The notes under the pieces were generated by a model. That model did no database searches and had not been told where the DNA came from. It was given only the letters and a program-made list of their open reading frames with translations. The position numbers and the translations under genes were made by a program. This document shows, in pieces, positions 33,193-45,740 of a stretch of DNA of 64,000 bases. Within the stretch, counting starts at the first letter, position 1. Every line of letters begins with the position of its first letter. This DNA is from Cymbidium sinense (lineage: Eukaryota; Streptophyta; Magnoliopsida; Asparagales; Orchidaceae), in assembly GCA_021442155.1 (NCBI GenBank), contig CM038221.1, positions 43,967,648 through 44,031,647 of the forward strand, given 5' to 3'.

Positions 33193-33203
33193 ATATATAT
33201 ATA
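33159..33203. repeat. Compound (CT)n-(AT)n microsatellite
   Basis: About 15 CT units (33159-33189) followed by about 6 AT units (33191-33203), then the first copy of the intronic 70-bp direct repeat. Confidence 0.95.
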
Positions 33204-33275
33204 TGCTTTAAATAACTAAAGATTATAGTTTGTAATTTATAGCTATTATTTTTTTACATATTTTCATAATTTTTT
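33204..33275. repeat. Intronic direct repeat, copy 1
   Basis: ATGCTTTAAATAACTAAAG…AATTTATAGCTATT…ACATATTTTCATAATTTT recurs almost unchanged at 33927-33996, 723 bp away. The sequence between is A+T-rich and contains a T run (about 33768-33780). No ORF is associated. Confidence 0.8.
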
Positions 33276-33926
33276 TTAATAATCTTTTAGAATTTCTTAA
33301 ATGATAAATTTAATTTATAGTTTAAAACTTCATAAATAACAAAATATATAAATTAAAAAAAACTCAAATTAAGATTTTAAAAATTGTGAATCAAACAAAA
33401 TTTATACTCTATTGCAAAAGACTAAGAATTTCAAACAAAATTGTATGAATCAAATCTGGACGTCGTTTAAAGAGATTTTTAAACGATTTTTTTAAAATAT
33501 ATAAATTTAAATGTTCTAAAAATGTAATAAAATTTCTTTTTAATAAATGCTGTTATTTTAAGAGAAATTTATTTTAACTCTGAATTATTATGTATTGATA
33601 TATATATAAATATTATATATTATTGTATAATTAATATTATATTAATATATAATAATACATAAGAGATCATAATTAATATATAATAATTATATATTAATTA
33701 AATATTATATAATATTATACTATTAAAATTCCGATCTAAAATTTATATCTGAAATCCACATATAATTTTTTTTTTTTTTTGTTAAATGGTCTCTTCACTT
33801 AAAGGACAACCAGGTCCCGTCAAAAAGCTATTTTTATTTAAAGCAATTCAAAAAAAATATAAAAGGTAAGCCTTATTTGGATTCCCTCACAAAATAATTT
33901 CTCATGTGTGTCGGCAAGAATATATA

Positions 33927-33996
33927 TGCTTTAAATAACTAAAGATTATAGTTTGTAATTTATAGCTATTTTTTTACATATTTTCATAATTTTAAA
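33927..33996. repeat. Intronic direct repeat, copy 2
   Basis: Second copy of the segment at 33204-33275. It differs mainly by one missing ATT/T stretch in the run before ACATATTTTC. Confidence 0.8.
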
Positions 33997-34121
33997 ATTT
34001 TATAATTATATCTTTTTAGAATTATAAATTAGAATTTATATTTATGCATTAACACTTATTTTTAAATTCTTTTCTTTATAAATTATTGTATAAAAAAGAA
34101 AAATAGTTTAATACTTACATG

Positions 34122-34830
34122 TCAGAAAACTTGTAGTCGTAGAATAAAATTTCACGCCTTAGCTTATATGAAAATCTAGAACAAACACAGATAGTTGAAA
34201 AGAAAATAAAAAATTCTTGAATTTTTATGTGAAAAAACTCTAGAAATAGAGGAAAAAATCACGGGATCTGTCTCAATAAAAATCCTCCACTATATATATA
34301 GTTTGGAGTATAAAGTTTAAGTTTTTCTAATAATGGAATTATAATATTGTATGTTAAAAGCGATAATAATTATAATCAGTAATAATAGCTACGAAGAATG
34401 GGTCAGAATAAATGTTGTGACGATTTAATAATAAATTGCAATAACGCGGATTTATAACTTGAACTTAATTCTCTCTCTCAGAAGTTCGTCTCTAGCTTCT
34501 CCCCCCTTTTCATGATAAGAATGGAGTCTTATTTATAGGATTCAGAGAGGATATTTTGGTCATTATAGCCAAAATCTCAAAACACTCCATCGGACGGTGT
34601 ATATTGATTCATTTGATCATAAATAGTTTTTCGATGATTTGATCATCCAAATGATCTTCAATTTGAGTGATCTTAGACTTGTTGGATTGTACCGCTTCGA
34701 TTCAACTATAACGCCAAATTTGGAAGTCATTGATCATGTCTCAAGTTTCATATATAACTTTGAGCTTATTTGCCGATTTGACTCGATTTTAGTGTTGTAA
34801 TTTTATCTCACTAATCATTTTAATTTGATT
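34122..34830 (-). mobile_element. Solo Tat-like LTR in the subtilase intron
   Basis: Starts TGTCAGAAAACTTGTAGTCGTAG and follows the order of the LTRs at 8026 and 27930: AAAATTTCACGCCTTAGC, AATCACGGGATCT, TCCTCCACTATAT, CATGATAAGAATGG, CTTATTTATAGGATTCAGAG, CACTCCATCGGACGG and CAATTTGAGTGATCTTAG. The right border is not sharp, near 34830, before an (AT)n array. It lies in the same orientation as the host gene's transcription. Confidence 0.65.
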
Positions 34831-34867
34831 GTAATCACTTGATTATTTTAGAGATATAATACTAATT

Positions 34868-34879
<12 letters not shown>

Positions 34880-34935
<56 letters not shown>
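34880..34935. repeat. (AT)n microsatellite in the subtilase intron
   Basis: About 27 AT units just beyond the solo LTR. Confidence 0.95.
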
Positions 34936-34936
<1 letters not shown>

Positions 34937-35695
34937 CACTCACTTAATTGAATGATTTTTATCTAAACAAGATTAATATTTTATGTTTGGCCAAATTTTA
35001 TATTTAACAAATTAATTTTTATATCTTAATAATTAAAGAGATGAATGAATGATATAAAATATAAAAGTGGAAGATTAATAATATGAAATGTAACAGAAAA
35101 ATATGTTATTATTTAGAACAAGTCTTAATCTGTTCTATTCGGGTTATTTATATCAAGTTAAATTCTTCAAAAAATATTATTAAAATATTACCTAAATATT
35201 AAATAATATAATTAAGTTATTAAATAATTATGAGTATATTTATTAAAAAAATATTATAAATATCTAATATTTTAGTTAAAAATTAGCTCTTTAATAAGAC
35301 AATGTGCTTTCAATCTTTAAATACCCCATCCACCATATCGGATCTCGTCATACATAGTATTCTTGTATTACTTTGTTTACACTTCATTTTTAATTTTTTT
35401 TCTTGTTTTTACCAGCTAAATCTATGAATGAGATTTTATTATAATATAGGCGAAAGTGAAATTCAAAATTTTAACAACTTTAAGACCTTGTAATCAACTA
35501 GACTAATTAGCACCTACCTTATTTATCCTTCATATTTTACTTATATTGTAATGCTTGTTGTCTCTTTGTTTAATGTTTAGCAGAAGAATATAGATGTTCT
35601 TGATTGCAAAAATTGTATAGATAAATTATTTTAAATTTAAATTTTTTATTGTTTAAAATATTATAAAAATGTTTTGATGTTTCAAACAAATAAAT

Positions 35696-35830
35696 TTTTA
35701 TTTTTTTTTGGGATATTTGAGAAAAATTAATCGAAAACTCATACATATAATATATGTGTAAGGACTTGAACCCAAGACCACTTAGTTGAGAGCCAAAGTT
35801 CTCAGCTATTAGGCTAAGATGTTTGCACAC
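35696..35830 (-). mobile_element. tRNA-related SINE in the subtilase intron, 9-bp target duplication
   Basis: On the minus strand the 135-bp insert begins GTGTGCAAACATC. It contains an A-box-like TAGCCTAATAGC and a B-box GGTTCAAGTCC at roughly the right spacing, and ends in an A-rich tail (complement of TTTTTATTTTTTTTTTGGG near 35696). The 9-mer CAAATAAAT (plus strand) flanks it at 35687-35695 and 35831-35839. The internal RNA polymerase III promoter boxes, A-rich tail and flanking duplication define a SINE. The tRNA part is not a working tRNA gene because the acceptor stem cannot pair. Confidence 0.7.
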
Positions 35831-36028
35831 CAAATAAATAATTTTAATTATTAGATTATTTTTTTTCCAGTTTTGAAAGATTTTGCACAATAATTGTTAA
35901 CAAAATAAAAATTTATTGGCTACTTAAAATTTTCATGGCTACTTAAATCATTAAATCAGGAAAAGTTGAAAACACTATATTCACCATATAAAAAAAAAAA
36001 AAAAAGAAAACTTAATTTTCTAACGTAC

Positions 36029-36798
36029 CTTGTAGATTGCAAGATGTGCTCTCGGAGCCATTCCCGTCGCCACTCCCTTGGCGTTACCGAGCACCTGAGC
36101 GTCCTCCACCATTGCTCCAGCAGCAGTGCTCGCCGTGTGTGTCCCATGACCATTTTTATCAAATGGAGGAACTCGACCATCTCTCAGCTCTACTTGTCCT
36201 TTCGCAGTTGCCGCGCCCCTAAGGAACGTTCTCGCCCCAATGAGCTTGTTATTGCACTGCGATGAGTTGAAGTCACACCTACCCTTCCATTTAGCTGGTG
36301 GAGGAGGCATGCCTTTGCCACTGAAAGAAGGGTGGTTGGGGGAAGACACCGCTGTCTAAAACGCCGATCACGATGCCTTCGCCGCCGCCTAATCCTTTCC
36401 AGCTGGCGTTGCCAGGGGTGTCCTGAATCAGACCCAGGAAGGACGGCGTGTGGGTGGTTTGGATGAGGATTCTACGGTCGGGATTGGCGCTGATGAAACC
36501 CGGCATCGAGGAAATCACAGCCACTTCTTCTTCGGTTAGCCGTGCAGCGAAGCCGGTGATGATGCTTTTGAAAGAATATATCATTCGTTGATTGTTTAAA
36601 TTTTCGTCGAGGGTTCGTAGGAAGGATCGGTACCATTGGTCATGGTCGAGGATAGAGGAGATTTTTCTGACGCGAATAATATAGGTTTTATGGACGGGAT
36701 TCTCAGCTGCGGTTGGGGAGAGAGGGGATAAAGAGGAGAAGAAGAAGGCAAAAAGAGAGGTTGAGGGTGCTTGCATTAATGCTCTTCTTCTCCCCCAT
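36029..36798 (-). CDS. Subtilisin-like protease (subtilase, family S8), exon 1, with apparent frameshift
   Basis: Encodes the signal peptide, inhibitor I9 prodomain and start of the catalytic domain. The I9 region includes [32 protein letters not shown] and [24 protein letters not shown] marks the mature N-terminus. [13 protein letters not shown] carries the catalytic Asp (36354-36356) and [13 protein letters not shown] the catalytic His. One extra C in a C5 run (plus-strand G5 at 36338-36342) shifts the frame between GVFP and NHPSF. There are two candidate starts. ATG 36798 is first after the TATA box and opens a strong hydrophobic leader ([10 protein letters not shown]), but its frame stops near 36705. 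ATG 36776 is in frame with the prodomain. The exon ends HLAIYK at the splice donor. All catalytic residues seen are intact. Confidence 0.85.
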
Positions 36799-36839
36799 TC
36801 TTGTGTTGTGTGCGTTTGAGTTGTGGCGTCTCGGCTAAC

Positions 36840-36846
36840 TTTTATA
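36840..36846 (-). promoter_or_regulatory. Probable TATA box of the subtilase gene
   Basis: The minus strand reads GCTATAAAAGTTAG, 42 bases before the first ATG (36798). Transcription would be expected to start near 36810. The spacing fits a plant core promoter. Confidence 0.55.
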
Positions 36847-36932
36847 GCTGGGAGGGTACAATCACAAATATTTTTTTCGTTTTCCCAGTCAATGATTTCA
36901 AAAAAAAAAAAACAATATTTAAAACTAATCAA

Positions 36933-38650
36933 AGAAAACCGTAGGAGAAAAATAAAAATATTTTAAAAAATAAGGCAAAAATAAATAAAAAATTAGAGAT
37001 AATCATAACAATCCTTTATTTTCATCCATGAATGAAATAATGATAAGAAATGCAAACATCTTATTATCATGAGAAAGAGGAAACGAACACAACAATTAAG
37101 CCTTAAATGATTGTTCCAATACTTGCCATCAGAAATACTTCTCGAAATGATAAAAATAATTTGTGATAAAAAAGCTCCTTAAAATAAGAATCACTCATCC
37201 TCCAAGAAAAAGAACTCTTCTGCCATCATGAAATAGGAAATCCCCCGCTAAATTATATTGCTAGCATCAACTGATGTCAATCAATGTTTCAGAAAAATAG
37301 AAGAGAGCTACAACAATAAAGCTTATGAAAATAATCAAACTTTACTTTAAATTGCTAATACCTAATTTTTTGAAGTGCTCATAAAAGTAGGGCTTTGATG
37401 ACTCTCTTAGAAATTTTCATATTTTTAAGTTCAAAACTAGCTTATATAATTAGAATCATCTATTTATTGGATCAAAATCCTTATGTACATTTCAAAGCTA
37501 ATCATTAGGATTAGCATAGTTTTTATGAGATGTGGGGACTAGATTGTTAGGCTAGACACATCAAAATTTTCATTCATACTTTGAACTTAAGTTCTTTTTC
37601 ATGAACTCTTTTTTTTTTTTTTTTTTTTTTTTTTTGACTTTGCTCACTTATGGAATTCTTTTAGCAACATATTTTTTTGCTAACAATAGCAAGGACCTCC
37701 ACATATTAGTGTCCTTCTTGTGCAAGTGAGTACTAAGAAGTTTCATTTTCAATTTCATCCAAAAGACTTCGAGCAAAGAAGAAGAATTACAACTAATATT
37801 TCATTTTGAGAGATTTGTTCAAAGAAGATTCTTAGTGTGGCCTCGCTAATATTATTAAATATTTTCTTTATTTTGACTATCTCTAGCTTCTAATCTTCTT
37901 TAAGACAACATCTTATTTAATGATTAACAATTCTTTAACAATATTTCAAAGATTTGTTTCTTAGTGTGTTTTGTAATTTTCCACTAAAGATTAAAGGCAC
38001 AAATAAACTAGTAATAAATAATGAAAGATCTCCAAAGTGGGTGTTAAATATTTTATACAATGTATACAATTAATCTAATTATATTCTATCAAATCAAATA
38101 AGGCATGATGGACTCAATAATTCATAGTAATTAGAATGAATGGACTTAAAGATTCATTTCAAGTTCTTCTAGGCTTTAATGTAAAATATACATGAATTAG
38201 AGAACTAATGTATATTTAGTGAACCTTAGCCAAGTTAATTAAGTTATTTCACCATCATGAAATACATTCATTGAGCTAACAAGCACTTAAATTAGCATGT
38301 GAAGTGCTTAAGTAAACAAAGCATTCAATTAAAGTTGCCTAAATCAACTTGTCTTAAAGTTGAATTCACCATAAGAAAGGATATTCTCATGTTTAACTCC
38401 ACAATTGTGGCTGCCTATTTACCAACTTGGATAAAGCTACTCAAACACTTAAAATGAACTTGTCAAAAATCACTATTGTTCTCATTCAATGATCTCACTA
38501 GAGAATTACCTACAAGATACATTTTCTCAAATAATTGTTGACCTCATTTTCGGATGAGGTTAACATCATTCATGATCCTAATTAGGTCCCCTAATTAGAT
38601 TAGAGTTCCCTAATTAGGCACTTAGGACACTATGCTTAGTAGCTAGGTAA
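36933..38650. other. Upstream region of the subtilase gene; no gene seen
   Basis: A+T-rich sequence without long ORFs, holding a 27-base T run at 37609-37635. It does not match unit A or the other repeats in the window by eye. The part nearest 36930 is the likely promoter. CTAATTAGG occurs several times near 38575-38620. Confidence 0.4.
37609..37635. repeat. Poly(T) tract, 27 bases
   Basis: Uninterrupted T run. On the minus strand it could be a retroposon A-tail, but I found no retroposon body or duplication. Confidence 0.9.
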
Positions 38651-40245
38651 ACAAAACAAAATAAAATAACAAAGAATCAAACTTTAAAACTTGAAATTAA
38701 AATCAAATTTGAAATCGAATCAAACTCAATATGCTAGAGTAAAAGGCTGGGTCATCCTCATAGATCCTTCTAGGACTTGATCTAGGACCTGTCCTAGCCA
38801 AATCGGATCAGATGAACCTAGATTAAACCCAAATCTAACCAAACTCAACAGAAATATAAATCAAACATATTTGAATTGAAATTTAAATTCAATTGAGCCT
38901 GAGTTGAAGTAATTATGTTGATTAACTCAATTAACCTATTTAAGCTCAAAATCACCAAAGTTCAAATAAAATCAAATTAAATCAAAATTAAACCAAATTA
39001 AATTGAACAAAAAGTATATAATCAATGCATAAATATAAATGAACTCAAAAATAAATCAAAATGAGGTTCAAAGTGGAAAATAGGACATTTGACCTAGAAT
39101 TGATTCATGTGGGTCCCATTAAGTCAAATGTCAACAAACTAAAATTTGGCCAAATTGAATTACTCCAAAGGCTCAAAATCATCAAATAAATATGCTTAAA
39201 TATAAATATAAATATAAATAAATCTGAACCCAATAAGCTCTCAAATAGGTTAATTGGTCACTTGATCCAAATAGACTCAAATGAAACTGATTGAGCTAAA
39301 ATCCAAATTAAATTGAAATTAATTTAAATCAAATATCCAAAATTATTTTGAAATCATAAATAAACATAATTCTATACTCATTTAGGTTTAATTTGGTCAA
39401 TTTGATCATTTAACTCAAGTGAATTCAATTTGATTTATTAAACCCAATTTGGGTCAAAATGAGTCAAAATTAGAATTAAAATCAAATCAAATGGAATCAA
39501 TTGATCTAAATCATCTTGATAGCTTAATCAAATATGATTAGAGTCTAAACATACTTTGATCGAGCCAAATTTTCTATTTGACACAATTAAACCAAAATTA
39601 ACTCATTTCGATCAAAAGATCGACTTAGGTTCAAACCAAAATATAATTCAAATGAAATTAATTAATAAAAAAAATCATAAATGAACAACCAAACAAAAAT
39701 CAAGCTTAATTTAACTCCAAGATAACCAATCATGCTACTTGAGTCAATTTGACTCATTTAGATTAAATAAATCATAAACAAAACTAAATTCACATATGAC
39801 TTATTAATTGACTCTTAATCCATCAAATGATAAATTAGACATGATTAAAGCTTAATCCCAAAAGTCAACTTGAATCATTTAATCCAAACTCATTTGAATT
39901 ATTATCTAAAAAAAACTATACATCTCCAATTGCAATGGTCTCATATCCAACAGACCAACTAATGATCAAATCATCTCAAGTTAAAGAAAGCAAATAGGTC
40001 TTGGCCAAATTTAGAAATCAGCCTAAGTTAAAGGAGAGAGAGATGAGATGATCATGAAAGTCAACAAAATCAAACATAAAGAAAGAATAATCCAAAACTA
40101 ATTATTTTGCACATGGCCACCATAAACCACCATTCCTCCTTAGACTTTTAGGGAGATGGCTTGAGTTGGTTGACCACATATGGGAAGAAGAAAACAAACT
40201 TCCCAATCATCTATAGCAGCCATATTAAACTTTGGCCAAAAAAAA
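38650..40245. repeat. Degenerate TCAAATTAAA-type array left of unit B
   Basis: Same composition as 3200-5650 (AAATCAAATTAAATC variants, low G on the plus strand) but not a close copy. It ends at a run of A followed by the GAA-rich tract where unit B starts. No ORF is seen. Confidence 0.55.
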
Positions 40246-41330
40246 AAAAGAGGAAGAAGAAGAAGAGAAGAAAAAATCCATAGGAGAAGGAGGGGTCTCG
40301 GTCAAGAGGAAAGAAAGTGGAGGGGGCTCTAACCATTCCAAGGCATTCCATTGTGAGAGAGAGAGGAGTTCAATAGATCCTTTCCTTTAAGTCTCTAGTC
40401 ACCGGTCGGATTCCATCCTAAGACTTCTCCATGGCAGCCTCGCCAAGAGAGAAAGAAGAGGAAGAAGAGCTTGGATTTGGATTGTAATCATCTAGACACA
40501 TTCTTGTAGGAAGGAGGAGCTCGACCGATCCTTTTCCAAGATCCCTTGCTGTCGGCAAGTGGTAATTCGGCCTTGGTTGGCGGCTAACCTCACGGCCAAA
40601 CAGAAAAAAAATGGGGGGAGGAGTGATCCTTCTCCTCAATTGGCTATTCTACATGTTCTAAGCGATGGAGAACTTGACCGACCCTTTACGAAGCCTCCCG
40701 CAGAAGCTGAAAATGACCAAAGCCGGTAGAGGATGGGCGGAGCTTGGTCTCCACAACGATTTGCGGGGAGGCGAGACACAAAATTCATCCCAAAGCTTCA
40801 TTTTGATGAGCTAAAGGTGCTTGAAGCATATCAACCATCGATGATAAACGCCGACGAGGTATCACTCCAAACCGCCACCCCTTTAGCTCGGTTTGGTCCT
40901 TTATGAAGTAAAATTGCTCACCATCGAGATCCAACATCTTGGATTGGTTGCAAATTGACTCTTGATCGATTTGCAACCGAAATCGAGCGCATCCGCCACC
41001 TAGATCATCGACGATCATGCTCAAAGAGCCAACAACTCTCGATTCTCGCCGATGAGAGTAGGGACAAAATCTGAGTCGTTCATTCTTTCTATTTAGAATT
41101 GGTGGCTCTGATCTAGCCGCACTATTCAATTTAATCTCTTAAGGAACCGTAGATCAATTCTTGACCATCCGATCTGATCGGGCGGTCCTGCTCGAACCCA
41201 CGTCCCATTGCCATTTTAACAAGGGATCTACGTGGATCCCGGGTGGACCAACCCGTGCTTGCCATGCGAAAAGGGCCCGCCTCATTAGTGCCATGTGGTG
41301 TTGACTGGTTTAAATAGAAAAATCGGATTT
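40246..41330. repeat. G+C-richer left segment of unit B
   Basis: Counterpart of 2081-3200. Open frames such as 41129-40785 are conserved between the two copies for about 110 codons but have no recognisable domain. I do not call a gene. Confidence 0.55.
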
Positions 41331-43800
41331 TCTGCATTTAAAAAATGAAAAATGCCCAAAACTTCAAAGAATCATAAAAAATAAAATACTTAACTAAAAA
41401 ATGCAAATGAGGGCTCCATGGATTCATCTTAGTGAACATAATCCATTAAACTAAAAATCCCCAAATTATATTGGGTTTTGCTGAGTTAATTTGAGTTTAA
41501 TTAAAAATATTCAAACCTTAATTAAACTAAAAATATTAATCAAATTGATCTAAAACTATTAGGGTTTGAAATTGATGATAAAATACACATACCATAAAAA
41601 TTTTAAATCAAAATGCTGAATGGATTAATAGATATTAAATTTCAAAGTTCAAATGCCTAATTCATAAAATAATTAAATTATAATAATCATAATCATTTAA
41701 ATCACTTTAATTAACATCAAAGATCCTTAAGAAAATAATATAATCCTATGAAGTTACAAAATCTAAAAATCACTTAGATTTAGGGTTTAATAAATCATTA
41801 GAATCAAAATTAATTGAACTTACTGAAACCAAATTCCAACAAATTAAATATCAAACTAAATTCATGAATAAAATAATACTTATAGTAACCAAAACCTAAA
41901 TCAAATCAAGGGAATATTATCTGGTCCCTATTCAAAACTAAACCAAATTAAACCTAAATCTAATCAAACATAAACTTAAGCTTAATTAAATTAATTTCTC
42001 AATTAAATTTAATCAGGTTAGTCTAAATCATCCAACCATTAACTACACCATTAATATCTAAATAAATCAAACCAAATTAAAAATTTCAACAACTAAGTAA
42101 CCTAAATTAAATTAAACTTTAGTTAATTTTACAAAAAAATGGGACAAATCAAATCAAATAAAATTAAGATTGGATTTAATTAATTCAATACATAATCAAG
42201 TTAGATGTAATTCAACCTATTTGAATTAGATGAAATAATTAACCATTAAACCTTAAATTAAAGTACTCATGAAATAAATTCCTAGACTAATCATTAGGCA
42301 ACAATTAAACTAAATCAAATGAAATTAAGATAATCTCTAATCAATTCAATGTATAGCCAAATTAGATCTAATTCAAACTATTCAAATAAAATGAACTAAT
42401 TAATCATTAAATATATATAAGTTTAAATAATCAAATTCACCATGAATTATTAATTAAGGACAATAGATGAATCAAATTGAATGAAACTCTAATAATCAAG
42501 CTTAATTGAAGTCTAAATAAAAATAATTCACTTAATTTATTACCAATCTCAAACGACATTAAAAATACACCAATCAATATGAAATTTAAACAAATCTAAT
42601 AAATCAATTAAACTAAAATAAAAGATCAATCAAATTAAACCAAATAATCATCAAACTATAATCAATACAAATTAATAAAATTCAATAAAGCCAATCATTA
42701 ACTCATTAATAAAAGGTACAATTTAATCAATAGATCTTTGAATTGAAATTGTAAATTGAGTTAGAACCTCGATTAAATCAAATAAATCCTAGTCAAATCA
42801 TCTAAATTAAATCAAACATAACTAAACTAAACTAAATAATCATTAAACTAAATCAATCAAATTAAAATATTCAAATTTAATAAGTACACAAATTAAATTC
42901 AATAGAAAGACTAAATTATAAATTGATCAAACTTTAAATAAATAAATAAAATTATCTGTGAAATTGAATAATTACAATAAATTTGTCTTAAATCTTAATC
43001 AAATTAAAGAAACATAAACTTAAATGCAAGCTCCAAGTCATCAAATCCTTTTCATTTACCATCAATTCTAAATAACATCAAAATAAACAAATCAACATAA
43101 TATTCAAACAAAACAAATAAACCTAAGCTAAGATAAGGAATTAATTAAAATCAAGTCAATCATCAAATCAAAAATGATCAATATATAAACTAAATGACTA
43201 AATTTAGGGAATTAAACCCTTACTTGGAATTCAAATAAAAGAGCACATTGAACTTCAATTAAATCATAAGTTAATTGGAATATATTCACCAATCCAAATC
43301 AAGTTTAAGTGAAACGATAAGAATAACATTGAAATAATATAATCAACATTAATCATATAAAGTAAAATCTCAAATTAAAACCCAAACGAAAGAAATCAGA
43401 TATTAATTTAAAGGATATTGAATTATCAAAATTTAATCAAATAAAACTAATATCTAATGAATCCAAAATTAATCAATCAAATTACATGAAGTTAAACAAA
43501 CTCAAAATCTAAATCAAATCAAATCAAATCAATTCAACTAAATCATTCAAGTAAATGGATTAATTAAGATACTTAGGTTCTTAGTTTGACCCTTAGAATA
43601 AATTTTCACATTATAGTGAAAATTTCGATAGGATTAGGATGTTGAATAGATTTGGTTATATTCACAATAGAATTTATTCTATTCATCATTCTTGAAAATC
43701 TAAATTCAACTCCAACATAAAAGTAAACCTAAAATTAGAATCAAATCTAAAATAAATTAAATTATTTAAATCATAACCATCCAATGGTAAAATAAACAAA
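41331..43800. repeat. Degenerate A+T-rich array of unit B
   Basis: Counterpart of 3200-5650, nearly identical except for the block replaced in unit A by the adapter-like string. No gene is seen. Confidence 0.7.
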
Positions 43801-44059
43801 TTCCGAATTGAAATCAAATTTAAAATGAAACAAAGCCTAGAGCTAACTTGACACACAAGCCTTCGTTTCACATACTAGTATACTAGGTCATCGACCCTAG
43901 AATTAGTAGGTGATGTGTTGATGTGATGTGATACTTTTCTTGTTTTATATGTGTTTTAATCGGATGGCTAGGATTGTCGCTAGTCCGGATGTTAGGCATT
44001 CTTTAGGCTAATCTGTTTCTACAAAGAGTTGTGCTTAAAGGGACTATAATAAATATAAA

Positions 44060-45740
44060 ATAAAAGCTATTTGCTTGCAAGTGCTACTTAAGTCCCTAAG
44101 CATAGCCCAATAGGACAGGTGGGCTTATCAATCACTAATGCTAAGCCTGTATGTTTATAATATAAACTGCTAGTATGCTGTATGTTTTTATAACGTTTGT
44201 TTTGCAGGATTTAAGATTTTATTTTGGAATTTAAAATATAATTTGAGCCTAGAAATAGGTTAGGATCTATGGGGTTTATGGTTAGCAGGAGCTGACTATA
44301 TCCATCTGGTGGTTTCAATGGAGCCTAAGGAGGTCCTTTAAGAAGGCGGCGATCTTGAAGTTGATAAAGACCCCATAAATCAAACTTTTAGTTCTAGACT
44401 AGTAAGGAAGAGTATTCGACCCATTTTTCTTTTCTCGAGGTGTATAGCATATACGCATATTATTTTTATTTAAATTTGGTTTGATTTATTTTAGGGTACA
44501 CAATAAAGCTGCTTGCTTTTCATAAGTTTATTTTTGTGATTATTGTATTTTGCAATAAAGCCTAGATGCGTTAGGCTCTTAAGAAAATTAAATTTTTTAC
44601 TCCAATTAATAATTTTAATTAAATTTTAATCAACTCATAACTTCACTCTAAAGCCTATGATCTTAATCAAGAAATAAAAAATGTAATAACCTCTTAGCTG
44701 AATGGTTGTATGTTTCAACATCATGCATACATATTATTTCACTCTTGCAAATGGGGTCCTCCATTCTTGCACGATAAGAGACATTGACACTGTGAGAGCT
44801 AGTCTCTTGTAGTGGAGAACACCTCTTCTCTCGATTTAGCCATAACTAATTTTCATCATGCATTTAGGCATAAATCTTCCCAAGCTTGAATCCAAAAATG
44901 ATGAGTAAAATATGAATAAAAAGATTTAAATTTTATTACATTAGTCTAAGTCATGAATGCATACCACATATGATCTAATTTCTTAGGAGTGAGTTTAAGC
45001 TCTTAACTTTCTTTCCCAAACATAACAGCCTAGCTATCTTATAGGTGGGAAGTAAGTCCAGAAGATTCGGGATATATTTACTTTCTCAAGTGAGAAGGAG
45101 AATCGATAATTCCTTAATTTATAAAATTAGATTGGGTCAAACCTCTAGCTTTTAGACTCAGGTTCTGAAGCATCCAATTAGAATAAGTCTTCAAATTTTA
45201 GGCATTTCTACAGTCTTGTGCTGTTAGAATTTAAGTCCTAAATTTTTAATAAAATGCCAACTCAAAATTCTAAATAATTTTAATTTCAAAAATATAAAGC
45301 CCAATAATAGTATAGTTGAAATGTTTATTGGGTTTCTCAGTATCTAAAAGTATTTTCTACTTAATCCCATTTGACTTCTGAAAAGAACTCTTCCCCCTTG
45401 AAGCGTTCCACTTGGATATCTAAATTAACCATCCTTTTAATATATACTTTGAAATCCATAGATATGAAAGTCAATTTCTTTAATCAAGATTATTCTTAGG
45501 AGGAATTCTTTTCATTCTAAGATGCAATTAACTATAGGGGCTTGCCCCTATAGGGAACTGTGAACCCTGCAATAAAATAAACCCTGTTTTACCTCTTCAT
45601 GTAGTTCAGAGGAAGAATCTACATCATTGAACCCATCCTTAAGAGTCCTTATTAATTAATCAAATCTATTATACGATAATATATTTATCTTTTGAGATAA
45701 TATATTTATCCCTTAGTCGATTTGATTACTAAATAAGTAC
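44060..45740 (+). repeat. Forward inverted-repeat arm with 1.07-kb module (unit B)
   Basis: Counterpart of 5650-7340, and reverse-complement similar to 53725-56420 in the same unit. Confidence 0.7.

Larger units (their letters stand above)
32218..36028 (-). other. Intron of the subtilase gene (3.8 kb)
   Basis: The donor on the minus strand is AAG|GTACGTTAG and the acceptor is CCAAAG|GTTTGTC. The join restores [13 protein letters not shown] in phase 0 at the usual conserved position of the catalytic domain. The intron is far richer in A+T than the exons. It contains three (AT)n arrays, a (CT)n array, a repeated 70-bp segment, a solo LTR (34122-34830) and a SINE (35696-35830). The remaining stretches, 32220-32540, 32600-32890 and 32930-33150, show nothing recognisable. 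Confidence 0.85.

Noticed and set aside
35755..35830. Possible tRNA gene on the minus strand
   Set aside because: B-box and anticodon-arm-like sequence are present, but the ends do not pair as an acceptor stem. The segment lies inside a target-site duplication with an A-rich tail, so it is a tRNA-related SINE.
45532..45553. Perfect hairpin CTATAGGGG-CTTG-CCCCTATAG, candidate excision footprint
   Set aside because: Homologous modules have related sequence at this place (GGCTTGCTTCTATAAGGAAC on the complement of 18690), so the palindrome is mostly ancestral sequence partly lost in unit A.
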